A model generated the notes under the pieces. That model was given only the letters and a program-made list of their open reading frames with translations. It did no database searches and was not told where the DNA came from. A program made the translations under genes and the position numbers. 64,000 nucleotides of DNA from Pteria penguin (lineage: Eukaryota; Mollusca; Bivalvia; Pterioida; Pteriidae), in NCBI GenBank assembly GCA_035048485.1, contig CM068584.1:56483739-56547738 (forward strand), read 5' to 3'. This document shows positions 11,591 to 23,350 of this stretch, piece by piece. How positions within the stretch are numbered: the stretch's first letter is position 1; each line of letters starts with the position of its first letter.

Positions 11591-13299
11591 ACATTACAGA
11601 AAATAATACAATAAATTTATTTTATCCTACTCTTTGGGCGTGGTCTTTCCCGTCAAAGAATTTTGTTAATCAAATAATTTTGAGAATCGTAATTCAAGTT
11701 AAGACCCGCTTATTGCTTTATTTTTATTTTGTCAACAATTCCTCAAATAATAACAGAAATTAAATTTAGATAGGAACTTTTAATATTAAATATTGAGCTA
11801 TATTTGGCGGGTTATAGGACGAATATAATGTTAGAGGAATGTTAGTTCCTTGCAAATAAAAGTACTACGATTATTTTAGAAGATTTCCATTTCAATTTTC
11901 TGATGCACTCCCTAATTTCTGAAGTTATTTTCAATTTCCTTGTCTTCATTGTTTGTGTGGTTAACAGGATAACGGACCCACCTTCCCATTGACTCTTACA
12001 GCAGAACAATCAAAGGACACATTTGAAAATTAAGAAATAATCCTCCATATGGAGAACTAAAGTCTACAGGTATCGCAAATTGAAAGGTCCTAAAACATAA
12101 ACACGTAGGGTAATGTAAAACACATATTGCTATGAAAATACATAATGCGATATTAATATGATAAACCGTGCTCTCCTAGTCTGAAAGCGAGCTCAGACCC
12201 TTGATCTGTAGAAGCCTCGACTTCCAATTAGAGTGGAAGAGGTCCAGGACCATATCTCCGCCTCGCTCTTAGACTTGCTCAAGTCCCTCTATTATTTTTA
12301 TGCCCCCGGATCGATAGATTGGGGGCACATAGTTTTTGTGTTGTTTGTCTTTTGTCAACTTTAACCTTGGTCATAACTACTGCACCTTAAGAGGTAGGTT
12401 CTGCATATTTAACATATTTAAAATTTAACATATTTAACATTTAACATACCTAAACTATTAATAAAACCCTTTCATAGGTCAATGATCTTGTGACCTTTGA
12501 CCTACATTTAAAATTTTTGCCTTATTTGAACTTTAGTTGCACTGGGGTCATTCGTGTTTGACAAAAATCATATTTTTTTAGTTTTTGTTCCATTTGATAG
12601 AAACGTTTTACTAGATAGCGCGAGTAATTCCTCTTACTGCTTAAATAAAAGGAGAAAGTCTAGTTTCATCTGTATGTTGAGGTATTTTGCATTTGCATGC
12701 AAGGTAAAATACGTATTATGTGACTACTTTCAAGGGACTGTGGCACTTGTAACGATATACCTTTGTGGATAATTCTTTTAACCCTGAAATTAAGATCGAC
12801 CTTAATTAATCGACCTGAACATTTATCGTGCCCCAATGTTACTGTTGGAGTGAAATGCGAATGTCTTGTCTTTGGTGTCACGTAACTATAACATCCGGAC
12901 AATTATAAACATGGAGACGGACATTGTCTTTGTACAAAATACAAATTATGCTATCGGATGAGTACATTTCACTTCCAGTGTCTAGTATGGTTGTCTTAGA
13001 TTAGTTATCAAAATCCTAATTCGGGACAGTCTGTATGTCAAATCTTGTCTTAAAGCAGCGATGCATAAAAATTGTCTCAATAAATGTTTAAATTTTCTGT
13101 TGATTGTAATGGGAAATACAATTATATAGTGCATTATAGATATGATGTTAATCTAATTTTGGGTTTTTACAAAAATATATATTTAAATGTAAATATTAGC
13201 TAGTCTCTTAAGCCCAGGAGACATGTATTATGAATATATACATGAACATATACTTATTTATAGGAACACTTCTAATTGATTGTACAATTTTCATTTCAG
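11591..13299. other. No gene; dispersed repeats
   Basis: 12180-12300 (GAAGCCTCGACTTCCAA, GACTTGCTCAAGTCCCTCTAT) and 12560-12650 (ATAGAAACGTTTTACTAGA, GCGCGAGTAATTCCT) together resemble 18205-18365, so they form one repeat family. A GC-rich motif CCCCCGGATCGATAGATTGG starts another repeat at 12302. No coding sequence was recognised. Confidence 0.5.
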
Positions 13300-13392
13300 A
13301 CAAAGCAACTCACGGCAATGATGGAAAATGCAAAATCCATGAAAATATTAAAACTGAACTCAATCAAAACTGAACGATGCCAAATGAAGAAG
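13300..13392 (+). CDS. Possible 93-nt internal exon, gene unknown
   Basis: A pyrimidine-rich tract ending CATTTCAG precedes an open, phase-0 block of 31 codons (begins TKQLTAMMENAK, ends MKK) followed by GTATTT as donor. The product is basic and helical-looking but matches nothing I recognise. It may belong to the host gene containing the SET exon downstream, but exon phases do not prove that. Support is limited to splice sites and an open frame. Confidence 0.35.
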
Positions 13393-13639
13393 GTATTTTG
13401 AAATAAATTACGTTATAGTAGGGAGCAAACTTATTTCAGGTAATAGTAAATAATATCCTGTTATACTTATAATAATAAAATAAATAATATGCATACATAA
13501 AATACTTTTCCTCAGCATACGCTTTTTCCAACAACTACATGTACGGAGATGCTTAATCGGACGCCGTTCCTCTGAATATGATATTGATTTGTAAAAATAG
13601 ACTCTAACTATTTACATATTTTTACTTTCCATTTCATTT

Positions 13640-13795
13640 TCCAAAACATTCACACCTATAAATTCGTACAGATATATCAACTCCATACGCAGAGAGTATT
13701 CTAAGATTACGAAGTGCAACGCAAGGAAATGTCTTGCTTGTCATCATAAGAACTGCAAATCCAACGTCGAATCCTCAGTAAAAGGAATTTTTATA
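13640..13795 (+). pseudogene. Penelope-like element C-terminal fragment (tentative)
   Basis: The plus-strand frame reads YSKITKCNARKCLACHH and then KNCKSNVESSVKG. Cysteine-spaced blocks of this kind precede the GIY-YIG endonuclease region of Penelope-like reverse transcriptases. The frame stops soon after. The family call is from memory of the motif and is tentative. Confidence 0.35.
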
Positions 13796-13985
13796 CCGGT
13801 TAACCACACCATTTGATTGACATTTGTCATATCAAATGAGCGTCCTAAGTCGGTATTGTAATTGCACAATAATCAAATATTTTTGTGGTGTTCTATACGT
13901 ATTTGATCATTCTATATCCTTCATTTTGACATTTCCGTGGGGTACTCTGCCATACAGATGAGTTAGTAACATTTCCCTCTTCCTT
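13796..13985 (+). repeat. Dispersed repeat family B copy 1
   Basis: ACCGGTTAACCACACCATTTG, CGGTATTGTA and TTTCCGTGG..CTCTGCCATAC reappear in the same order at 15480-15650 and in part at 16540-16680. Non-coding, moderately diverged. Confidence 0.6.
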
Positions 13986-14894
13986 AATACAAATTAAATA
14001 AAGACATAGACTGAAACAAACAAATATTATATCTGTTATCATTTGAGAAACAAGAGGATGTGGGACTCAAATAATATCGGTTATACTTCTCATACTTAAC
14101 GTTTTGAATCATTATTTTAAAATTCTAAATAATCCCCGATGTAAATATAAAACTTTACCACTACAACCACTTTATGAAATACCAACGTAATATCAGTAAT
14201 GTTTAAATAACTCCAGTAGAAAATATTGCTAACATAAAAAGATGATATAAAAGACTTTTGGATTCCGAACTCTACTGGATTAAACAGCTACAAACCCCAT
14301 ATCCTCTTGGTATTAATGACCAAATCTATCAACAAGGGAATGTTTCTTTTCACTGTTAATGTCCTTTTCAATGTCCACTGTGGTACATTGTTGTTAGTGC
14401 CATAGTCATGTGACAATAGTTATTTTCGTATTTTCAAAATAATATCAACATGTTTACATTGAGACCTTATACCATTTGAAAACATAGGTCTCATGGCAAT
14501 CGCCATATCAGAATACATAATCGTATACATAGATCATTAGATGATCTACTTATTGCAAAAAATAATGGCCGACATGAAGGTTTACATGCACTGTAACTAA
14601 ATTGAAATCTATCCGTGACCATGCTGATCGTTGAAGTTTACGCATCACTGATCGATTTGGACTTAAAATGATTATTTTATTTTCACACAACATTTTCCTG
14701 GCAGCCGTTCGCTTCAATCTTAGCAGCAATTTCTCAAACTTAAATTGATTAATAAAGGTGTCTATTTATTTAACATTTTCTGTTTTTGGGATCACAGAGT
14801 CACGTCTAACATCCCACAACATTTTGAGAATTTAGAACCCCCACTTATTTGTTACCAGTATACGAAATCTTATTCTAAATTACAATGCAGTTAT
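13986..14894. other. No gene seen
   Basis: AT-rich DNA; 14370-14430 carries the family A segment GTCCACTGTGGTACATTGTTG. Nothing else was recognised. Confidence 0.4.
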
Positions 14895-15320
14895 ATCTAA
14901 ACCTGATATTTCAGACTCTATTCCATCATGATGTTCTTGTACAAATTCTAAATATGTTTATAAACCAGCAGGCCATATCATTACTGGTGACCTTAACTGT
15001 ATTTTGGATAAAAAATTGCGTATTCCTTTTCGAAAAGACTCTGAATATAGGTTACCATCCATGGTAGATTTTAACAAATACGGCGATTCAGTAGAAGATG
15101 CTCTTATATCATACTGTGAACGCTTGTGCAAAAAAGAGCAAGTAAAAGTATATGCTCTTAATGATTGTAAATATCCTTATTAAAAACTGTACGGAAAATC
15201 TACATTTATTCCAGCAGCCTAATACATCATCAGCTGTTAAAATAGGATGGTTGACTTGTATGCAAAATGTCTTTGTTCCTGATGATAAAGCACGGTATAA
15301 CAGGTTGATGTCACATTATA
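14895..15320 (+). pseudogene. Penelope-like element N-terminal fragment (tentative)
   Basis: A plus-strand frame reads IITGDLNCILDKKLR, EYRLPSMVDFNKYGDSVEDA and LCKKEQVKVYALND, then stops. A different frame shortly after has NVFVPDDKARYN. The order GDLN...LR...YR.P...D then PADKA-like is familiar from Penelope-type elements. It is truncated and frame-broken. The family assignment is from motif memory only. Confidence 0.4.
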
Positions 15321-15479
15321 TATTTTTATAACATGCGTTTTACAATGCATTACGTGTTCATATTTTAGGACCTCTATATTTGTGATACCCTTGACCCTTC
15401 TTTTGGAGGAATATGTATAAATTTTAATTGTATGTCCTTTGATTGTTCTGCTGCTACGATGAGTGGGAAGATGGCCCGT

Positions 15480-15650
15480 AAACCGGTTAACCACACCATT
15501 TGTCATCCTAAATCGGTATTGTAGCTGCACTATAATTAAATATTTTATATATATTTTATCCCACTGCGTGAATCAGTTTATTATATATTTCCGTGGTGAG
15601 CCCTGCTATGCGGATTAGCCAGTGATCTTTCATTTTTCCAGTAAATTGTT
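15480..15650 (+). repeat. Dispersed repeat family B copy 2
   Basis: Same blocks as 13796-13985: ACCGGTTAACCACACCATTTG, ATCGGTATTGTAG and ATTTCCGTGGTGAGCCCTGC. Non-coding. Confidence 0.6.
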
Positions 15651-16086
15651 TCGATGTGATAAGAGCAGTAGAAATCCCTTTCATCATTGCAGATACCATC
15701 TGGATTTCAAACAAGACGTGACGAGGCGAGGCATTATATAAAAACAAAACGGGACAAAACTGGCTTTCGTGTCGCATTTGTTAACAGAGTAATTGGTATG
15801 GCTTTTCTATTTAACACCTAATAAATTATTATATCATCAATTCTGATCAACAACAACTTCTAATAGATATTTTTAATTTATTTTTTTCGTCTTATTGTGG
15901 TGTATTTTATCCACACTTTACATATTGTAAATCTTCTTTTTACGAAAGTTTTATATTGGTATATTTCATACAAGATAAGGTGTACTGTAAATCACATAAT
16001 AACTTGTTTGCAAGTTTAAACTCCTCTTTGACGTTTACAAATTAAAAAATTTGATGTATTTATATTTTGTTTTCTTTCTTTCAAAG

Positions 16087-16249
16087 GTCGAGGTGTATTC
16101 GCGACGAATGAATTTTCTAAGGGGGAATTTCTATTGGAATACTGTGGAGAGTTAATTTCAAAAACAAAAGCTGAAAAGAGAGAAATAGGTTACCCTGCAA
16201 AACTTGGCAGTTTCATGTATTCTTTTAAGTGGAATGGATCTGAAATGTG
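16087..16249 (+). CDS. SET-domain exon (lysine methyltransferase-like)
   Basis: A 163-nt internal exon bounded by TTTCTTTCAAAG and a GTAAAA donor. With one base from the previous exon it reads GRGVFATNEFSKGEFLLEYC, then GELISKTKAEKRE and SFMYSFKWNGSEM. This is the N-terminal part of a SET domain, the S-adenosylmethionine-dependent lysine methyltransferase fold, and its spacing resembles the KMT5A/Set8 group. The donor splits a TGx codon, which would restore the cysteine expected at this point. I did not find the following exon (NHS and C-terminal SET motifs), so this may be part of a gene with long introns, or an orphan duplicated exon. Confidence 0.7.
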
Positions 16250-16539
16250 GTAAAAGAATATATATGATAATAATAACAATACAATATTACTACATGTAAT
16301 TAGTTGGTGTGATCGTCCTATCTGCATATTCATCTTGTCTAAGTTTATAGATTTTCTTCTAATCCTGTCTTGATTGAGTGATGCCCCGGTAACGTCACAG
16401 AAGGTCATTCAAGTGTTTACAATTATATTGGAAACAATCGAGCATGCTTAAGTACGTGTTGTACATTTCATAAATAGTGAAATAGTCATTGGCGATCATT
16501 AAACTTTTTAAGACTATGTATTTAAAACCAAATATCAAA

Positions 16540-16680
16540 TACTTTTGTGATGTTTATATATGCATTAATCAAATATATTATATGTGTGTTTTTCATCATT
16601 TAATATTATCCCATATATTGTAAATTTCCGTGGTGACTTCTGTCATACGGCTAAGTCAGTAACTTTTTCCACAGGGTATA
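16540..16680 (+). repeat. Dispersed repeat family B copy 3 (partial)
   Basis: Shares AATTTCCGTGGTGACTTCTG and CATACGGCTAAGTCAGTAAC with the distal half of copies 1 and 2. Confidence 0.55.
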
Positions 16681-16884
16681 TATTACAATAAATATGTATA
16701 TAAAAAAAACTCGAAAAATTATGAAATAGATAAGAATACTTACATAAAAGGCAATGAAAACAAATTCAACAGAGGTTGATGGTAAATATAAATTTATCAA
16801 TATCGTAATAATTAATGATTGGAAATTAACATTAGTCTGTGGCGTAGAATAAAAAAAATGCTATGTATCATATTACAGATGTGA

Positions 16885-17145
16885 TGGTGGGGCACAGGTA
16901 GCGTATTCGGTAGCGCGCTGGCGTCTCGCCAATGCAACGATGAACCCGGGTTCAATTCCCGGTATGATCAGTGAGATGTGGTGGGACAGACATTAACCTG
17001 GTGTCGTAGGTTTTCGTCGGGTACTCCGGTTTCCTCCCACACAAACGACGTTCTTACGCTAAGATCTGTGCCATCGAGCAAGATTTATATAAGCTATTTA
17101 CTTGTTTCTTAATCTTTGTAAAATAAAAATAAAGTTCAAGTTTAA
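16885..17145 (+). repeat. tRNA-derived SINE with V-type core
   Basis: The head is tRNA-like, with a degenerate A box around 16900-16925 and a clear B box GGTTCAATTCC near 16949. A conserved body follows, containing GGGTACTCCGGTTTCCTCCC, a core I associate with V-SINEs and the molluscan RUDI family. The 3' part is AT-rich and ends in AATAAAAATAAAG. It has no coding capacity and depends on LINE machinery. It is not a functional tRNA gene because the anticodon arm is not conserved. Confidence 0.7.
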
Positions 17146-18504
17146 AATTCCAGCGTAACCAATCAAACCTTAATATCGGCAGAAGGCATTATTATGCATC
17201 ATATCTTCTTTGATTGCCCATTCGACCCGATTAAAGAAAACAATTTGATTGGTTGCGTTAAGAGCGTCGTTGGGGAGTATTTAAAGTATTAAAAATATGA
17301 TGTGCACCTGGTCAGGTGTGTCCAACTCATTAACGTCAGCAAAATTGTAAAACGAAATAAAATAAGATGATAAAAATTATATTTATAATAGTATAATAGT
17401 GGAACGTTTTAAAATGTTAAATAAGGGAACACTTGACAGGAAATGCCTAGATAAGCAAGGTGGTTGAGGTCGCAGTAAAGTATCCATTTGGTCCATGGCA
17501 AAGTCCTAGTGGTGACAAAACCCCTGAAAGGTGGTAAAATTGTAATACATTTTAATGTGAATTTCGGATGTTTTTTTATGGGGGGGGGATTGCAAAAATT
17601 GTGTGGATGTGTTGTGTACAAACATCTGGCAACGCCCCTGCTTTAAATGGAAACAACGCATATATCGGGGCAGGGGTGTAGATAAGCGTATGCACGGAAG
17701 TTTATGCATCCACATGTAGAACATAAACATCGTGTATTAAACTGTTCCCTGTATTAAACCTGAAGTTTGGAACAAAACTTGCTCATGTTGCTATGTTAAA
17801 AGTATATTCACTCATTTTGTCCCTGTCAATCAATTTTACTCGGCTTCAAACTCTATCCATTAAAACATAGAGCACAGTACCTTAAGATGTATAGAGAGCA
17901 CATAATAGCGAATAATTGCTAGTGGAAACAAAAGATAGAGAAGCAACGTATTATTCATAAGATTTCGTTTGCTTTTCAAAATCTATTGTTTCGCATAAAT
18001 TCAAATATATGCTATCTAATCTGTCATCAGAGTGTTTCTTCTTACAACTGGTACAAAAAACAAAAAACTGGTAGAAAGAAAAGATGTTGACGTCCGAGGT
18101 TTTAACGATCTATAATATCTATTATCAATCATATTCAGATTGAATATAAAAGAGGTTAAAATGAACAAATTATTGCACTAAAATTTACATAGTGTTGAAA
18201 TATGTTCTTCCGTCGACTTCCAACCCAAAGGAAGCTTAGACGGTCCTAAATTCCTCACCTTTGTAAGTAGACTAGCTCAAGTTCCTCTATTTTTGTTTTA
18301 TTTGATTCAATAGAAAAGTATCACCAGAGGGCGCGAGTAATATTCCTGTTACTGTGATCGTTAAATATAGAACTTCTCTATTTGATACTATTAATAAAAT
18401 GTGTGTTCACCTAACATTCATAATGCTGTGTATTTCATCTGTAAATAATGATAATAGACTTGTCGAAGTCTCTATGTTATGTTTTCATTAATAATTGTGG
18501 CAAT
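17146..18504. other. No gene; spacer with repeat debris
   Basis: 18205-18365 is a copy of the repeat at 12.2-12.65 kb. A G run at 17580-17589 gives spurious open frames. Nothing coding was recognised. Confidence 0.45.
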
Positions 18505-19215
18505 GGTTATTTACACGACCGTCGTGTACATAAGTGAAATGGCTAGATGCATGACGATCGTGTAAATAGCTGAGGGAAACCGTAACGGCTATTAACACGA
18601 CGGTCGCGTGCTTAACGTGATATGGCTATTTACACGACGGTCGTGTGCCTAAAGTGATATGGCTATTTACACGACCGTTGTGTTACCTATGTACATGGAC
18701 GGGTATATAACCCGGATAATGGATGAGGTGTCCCTTAATGTTCTCGCAAACTTACGGATTTAGGAAGGAAAAGGCAGAGGATGCCAGAATGCAACTGTGA
18801 TAAATTATTTTATTTCAATGATACACCAAATAATAAAATTATAGATTTAATTACTTTGAAGAGTACTGCTCGCTATAATATAGTAATGGATATGTGTGTT
18901 GAAGGGTGGTTTATGCATTGCTTGGATCAGGTAGATCTATATTTATAAGTTCTTAACTATTAACTATTAACGTTGTAAAACAAATACAGTAAACTTTATG
19001 TTTTAATTAAAAATTCTTTTTTCCGGCTTTACATGTGTTAGTATCGTCGTGTAAATAGCCATATCACTGTAGGTACCCGACCGTCGTGTAAATAGCCATA
19101 TCACTTTAAGTGCACGACCATCGTGTAAATAGCCATTCTGTTTTCCCTCAGCTATTTACACGACCGTCGTGTGAAAAGAAATTCCGTTTTATGTACACGA
19201 CCGTCATGCAAATAG
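18505..19215. mobile_element. Foldback-like element 1, minisatellite termini
   Basis: The left end (18505-18696) is a tandem array of a 36-37 nt unit built on GGCTATTTACACGACSGTCGTGT. The right end (about 19040-19215) carries the same unit in the opposite orientation, as in GTCGTGTAAATAGCCATATCA. Each unit has its own near-palindrome ACACGAC-N-GTCGTGT. The roughly 340-nt centre has no gene. Inverted termini made of short tandem repeats are the hallmark of foldback elements. Related blocks occur at 37.07-37.2, 38.75-38.88 and 39.7-39.8 kb. Confidence 0.65.
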
Positions 19216-19284
19216 CATCGGTCAATAATTGTTCGCTATTCTGTGCTCCCTTTAATACTTTAAATATTGTTTAATAAGAAATGG

Positions 19285-20300
19285 TTCAATAAAAGGTAAC
19301 CAACCGATATCCCGAAGGCCCAATATTCCGAAAAATCTGAAGGGCTGATAGTCTAAAGATTTGATAGCCACTTCAGTTCAACAATGCAAAAGCAAATTCG
19401 TTCGAAACTCCGATGGTCCGAAGACACAAAACTCAGATGGTCTTGTAGTCCAAAGTCCGATAGTCCAAAGGCCTGATAGTACGAAAACCTTATAGGTCAA
19501 AGGTCTGATAGTACGAAGATTTGAAGGTTCGATAGGTCGAAGACACAAACGTGGATATCCCAAAAATTACTTCAATAGATCACAGGAAAGGTCACGATGA
19601 TCTGAACAGCATTTTCCAATAGAAAAGCATCGAAAACTTCTTAATCATGCTCGATGATTGAACTCACATTTACTATTCACCGTAATTAAGTGAAAATTCT
19701 TCGAAAATATACATGAATATGAATTATTTTCTTAATAATAAATTAATTCATCGACACTTGTTCATCCAAGTCTTTGTTTACTTATATACATGTACCGACG
19801 AAAATAGCTAAACATTTTACGAGATTCAAGTAATCATAACCTATTAGGTTATTATAAAAGACTATTAGACATTGCCAAGTACATACAGATCTTAAAAAAT
19901 AAAGACCCTGAAGTTGCATTATTTTAATACATTTTTAAGCGGTAATTACATGTATCTCCATTATTTGCTCATCATAATTCAGAGATTATTATACATTAAG
20001 TCCTTCCGAGAATTTTCTGGTCCGAATCGTCAACAAATGTCACCGGCATGGCCTAAAACTTAGCAGTATCATCCGCAGTCGCTATAAGTACTTCAATGAA
20101 ACTTGCGGTGAGTACTCAGGGACCATTACCTTTTTTTTTTGGATCATTGGATCAGGATCTTCGGATTATGGGACCTTCGGTCTTCTGGGCATTCGGACTT
20201 TCGAACATTCGGGCTATTGGGCCTTTGAAATAACGGATATCTGGACTATTAGATAATCGAATCATTAGTCCTTCGAAGTATCGGGCGGTCTACCAGTAGA
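19285..20300. mobile_element. Foldback-like element 2, different minisatellite termini
   Basis: 19310-19560 is a degenerate array on the pattern GTCCGATAGTCCAAAGGCC. 20150-20300 carries the reverse complement (ACCTTCGGTCTTCTGGGCAT, CGGACTTTCG). The centre (about 19565-20145) is AT-rich and non-coding. It lies next to element 1 with the same architecture but an unrelated unit. Boundaries are approximate and no target duplication was resolved. Confidence 0.55.
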
Positions 20301-20536
20301 ACAATCGTTGTTTTGTAGACTTCAAACTACGTTTAAGAATATCTGAAGGGTTGGAATGAAAAGTGTCTTGAAACTAAATCAGAGAAACAGATATTGAAGC
20401 GTATTTTCAAGTTACTTTTCTGTTTTATTGTCACACAAAATATACGTAAATTTCGTAGTTTTTGGTGTAAATTTTATGAATTAGAATAAAAAAATACGAT
20501 TCTGAGCGTCGGAAAAAGTCATCCCGAGTAAAATCA

Positions 20537-20762
20537 TCGTGTGAAACCCACGGGGTAGATCGTACCTCAAAAACCTCGTGAGACAATACAAACAAAAACC
20601 TTTGGAAGGGTGTGTCTGAAATCCTGTGATCTCATTGGTTCCCTAAAATAATGTGGTGGTCCAATGAAACGACTAATATCGACCAAAAAAAAAAAAAAAG
20701 GGGGGGGGGTTATGTTTGATTTGTCATAACATAAATTATCTACCCCGTGGCTTTCACACGAT
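20537..20762. mobile_element. 226-bp MITE with 25-bp terminal inverted repeats
   Basis: ATCGTGTGAAACCCACGGGG at the left end pairs with CCCCGTGGCTTTCACACGAT at the right end; the full 25-bp arms have one mismatch. The interior holds a poly-A/poly-G tract and no coding sequence. It is non-autonomous; the parent family is unknown. Confidence 0.7.
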
Positions 20763-21194
20763 GGGGTAAAATGTAACAGTGATTTACAAAACATGCTGAA
20801 TTTCAAAGTTCTGAATTCCTCCATGTTATACAAGATATTCCGTTATACGACGGGTTACTCTGAAAAACAGGTCTTGCAACTGCCCTCTATAAAAACAAGA
20901 GATGACGGATCTAATTGTGAGGTTGATAAGCCTCATGCAGGGTTAACAAGTCGTCTGTATGTTTTAGAGAAAATGCAGTATAACAAGGAGCAGAATTTTA
21001 TATAAGATACTTAATAAAAGAATATACTCTTAACATAGAGACTTGAGAAAGTCTATAATGTCAGCTATCCAAATACATTTGGGTTTTCCTTAAAATTAAT
21101 AAGAATGAAAATTTCGCGCGATAAATTCTTTGTATTATAATGACTAAGACTTACTGTCATTCTTTCAACATCTGTTATTGATATTCCGTTACAG

Positions 21195-21284
21195 GAGGAA
21201 GGAGAAAAAAGACTTAAAAGCACATCTCCTGGTTCTACTCAAACCAACATACAAGGGAAAGAAATGATATATGAAAGTGACGAG
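21195..21284 (+). CDS. Duplicated exon, copy 1 (90 nt)
   Basis: A phase-0 exon between CCGTTACAG and GTAAGA. The 30 codons begin EEGEKRLKSTSPGSTQTN and end in an acidic ESDE. The same exon follows twice (21518-21607, 21820-21906) with similar introns, so the whole unit, about 300-320 bp, was duplicated in tandem. The peptide is polar, rich in Ser, Thr, Gln and Glu, and probably disordered. All copies are in phase with the terminal exon at 22712. Earlier exons were not identified. Confidence 0.65.
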
Positions 21285-21517
21285 GTAAGAAACGAAGTGG
21301 AGGTTTTCAAAAATATTGATAAATTACTCAATACTCTTATTACAATTGTTTGTTCACCTAACATTCGTAATGCAAATAATGGCATCTACCCAAATACTAA
21401 GAATTTATAGCGTGAAATTTTCATTCTTTTTAAGAAAAAAAACAAACAAACAAAGGGTTATAATAACTACAACGTACCGTCATTTTTTCAACATCTGTTA
21501 TTAATTTTCTGTTACAG

Positions 21518-21607
21518 GAGGATGGAGAAGAAAGACTTAAATGCACATCTCCTGGTTCTAATCAAACCAACTTACAAGGAAAAGCATTGACACATGAAAG
21601 CGACGAT
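21518..21607 (+). CDS. Duplicated exon, copy 2 (90 nt)
   Basis: Second copy of the 30-codon exon, with acceptor TCTGTTACAG and donor GTAAGA. It begins EDGEERLKCTSPGSNQTN and ends ESDD. Reading frame and both splice sites are intact, so it can be included or skipped without disturbing the frame. Confidence 0.65.
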
Positions 21608-21819
21608 GTAAGAAGCGACTTCTATTTGTAAAATATTTACTTTGCTATAAAACTTCCATAAAATATCAAATTGTTTATTTCATCTATAAACAATGGCATC
21701 TACCCAGAAACTAAGAATTTATCGCATGAAATTTTCATTCTTATAGAAGAAAGAAATGTGTTTAATGACTTAGACTTACTGTCATTCTTTCAACATTTGT
21801 AACTGATATTCCGTTACAG

Positions 21820-21906
21820 GAGGAAAGAGCAAAAACCATTGAAAGCACATCTGGTTCTAAACAAACCGACGTACAAGGAAAAGAAGTGACATTTGAAAGT
21901 GAAGGG
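21820..21906 (+). CDS. Duplicated exon, copy 3 (87 nt)
   Basis: Third copy, one codon shorter (29 codons), with acceptor CCGTTACAG and donor GTAAGA. It begins EERAKTIESTSGSKQTD and ends ESEG. The loss of one codon keeps phase 0, which suggests that frame was selected. Confidence 0.65.
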
Positions 21907-22711
21907 GTAAGAAGTGACTCGAGATTTTAAAATATTTGCGTAGACAAAATGCAAAACGTAGGAATATAAAATGCCGTTTAGATAGCACTTTCAATTACAT
22001 ACATGTAAATATGAAAGTAAACGGTTTTACATGCCTATGATACTAACTGCAATGTACATGGATTACAGTGCACATTCATGGACCCGTGAAGTCACAACTT
22101 CTGCAATTTTATAAATATATGCTCTAGACAAAGTTATGACGAAAGGACGGAGAGATGCACGGACGTACAGACAGTCAGACGAATGAAAGCTATCAATATA
22201 TTCCCGGACTAAAATTTAAGCAGAGATAAAAATGCATTATTTCATTAATTGAAAGTAGAAATAAGAAATATATTGTAAGGTAAAATTCGAAAGTAACTAC
22301 GGGTTACATGGCTTTTTCGCAACCAACAATGTATCACAGTGGACATTGATGGACCTTTAAAATTCATTAGTGAGACCAAGTGCCCTGGAAATGTGAGTTT
22401 TTCCTCTTTGCACGTAATTGACATTTGTGAAAAGTTGCAACAGTGCATCTTTGTAAATGCAAACGAATTAAAATATACAAGTCAAAGTTTTTCAAGGATT
22501 CATCACTGTTTAGATTTACAATCTGGCCTTTTCGTCCTCGTGATACTCAACATAGAATTCATTCATATTAAATCAACTGCTAGACATTCATAAAATGTTT
22601 CACTAGCCAAGAGGGAGAGGGTATTTCCTCTAGCTCTAAGTGGTCCACCGATGTTCGTATTTTTATTGGGTTATTGCTATCTTACTTAGTAATATTTTTC
22701 ATTCTTATTAG

Positions 22712-23350
22712 ATTCCTTTTCCTGGAAACAACTCTATGACACAAAATCTTACAACTTTGCCCACTCTGATCACTAGAAGTTCAATAGCATCTTATCAAAG
22801 AAGAATCAGCAATCTCAAAGCCAAAATAATGGAAAACTCGCATGGAATTTGTGAAATTCAAAGACAAAGACGTTTTTGGATAAATCATTATGCCCGGGAA
22901 AAAATGAAAAATATCAAACTTCAAGGCATAATTGATAAGAAAGAAGGTGAAATTCAGGAATTAAGAATACATTTAGAAACGGTGCGCGCCGCAAAACATT
23001 TACTTGAAAGCAGATTCTCACATTTGGAATCTGATTTTGGTGAGGAAATGGACCAAAAAGAGGAACTTGAACGTGATGTACATGAATTAAAAACTAGCCT
23101 TCAAAACATTGAAGAAGAACTTCAAGAACGGGCACATGAATCAAATAAAAAAGACGAAGATATAAGTGAAAACACGAGAACAATTGATTTACTTAGAAGC
23201 CGTACACAGCGTATGTTACAACATATCAATCAAAATGCTACCGGTGAATTTTATCAGGAGGTAGATTTTGATTGCACAACGTGCGGTGAAGGACCATGTA
23301 ATTGTCCTGAAATTGTTTTTCCAGATGAGCTTATCATTGACGATGATTAG
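22712..23350 (+). CDS. Terminal exon of a coiled-coil protein, gene unknown
   Basis: It follows acceptor TTCTTATTAG in phase 0 and runs 212 codons to a TAG stop. After an N-terminal stretch containing YQRRISNLKAKI there is a long charged helix rich in Glu, Lys, Leu and Gln (about residues 60-170 of the exon), with heptad-like leucines typical of a coiled coil. Near the C terminus is a compact CTTCGEGPCNCPE motif, possibly a metal site, then an acidic tail ending IIDDD. I cannot name the family. A decayed duplicate lies at 24619-24890. Upstream duplicated exons join it in frame. Confidence 0.65.
   Translation: MPFPGNNSMTQNLTTLPTLITRSSIASYQRRISNLKAKIMENSHGICEIQRQRRFWINHYAREKMKNIKLQGIIDKKEGEIQELRIHLETVRAAKHLLESRFSHLESDFGEEMDQKEELERDVHELKTSLQNIEEELQERAHESNKKDEDISENTRTIDLLRSRTQRMLQHINQNATGEFYQEVDFDCTTCGEGPCNCPEIVFPDELIIDDD

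Noticed and set aside
16885..16975. Possible tRNA gene
   Set aside because: A and B boxes are present, but the cloverleaf is degenerate and a SINE body follows.
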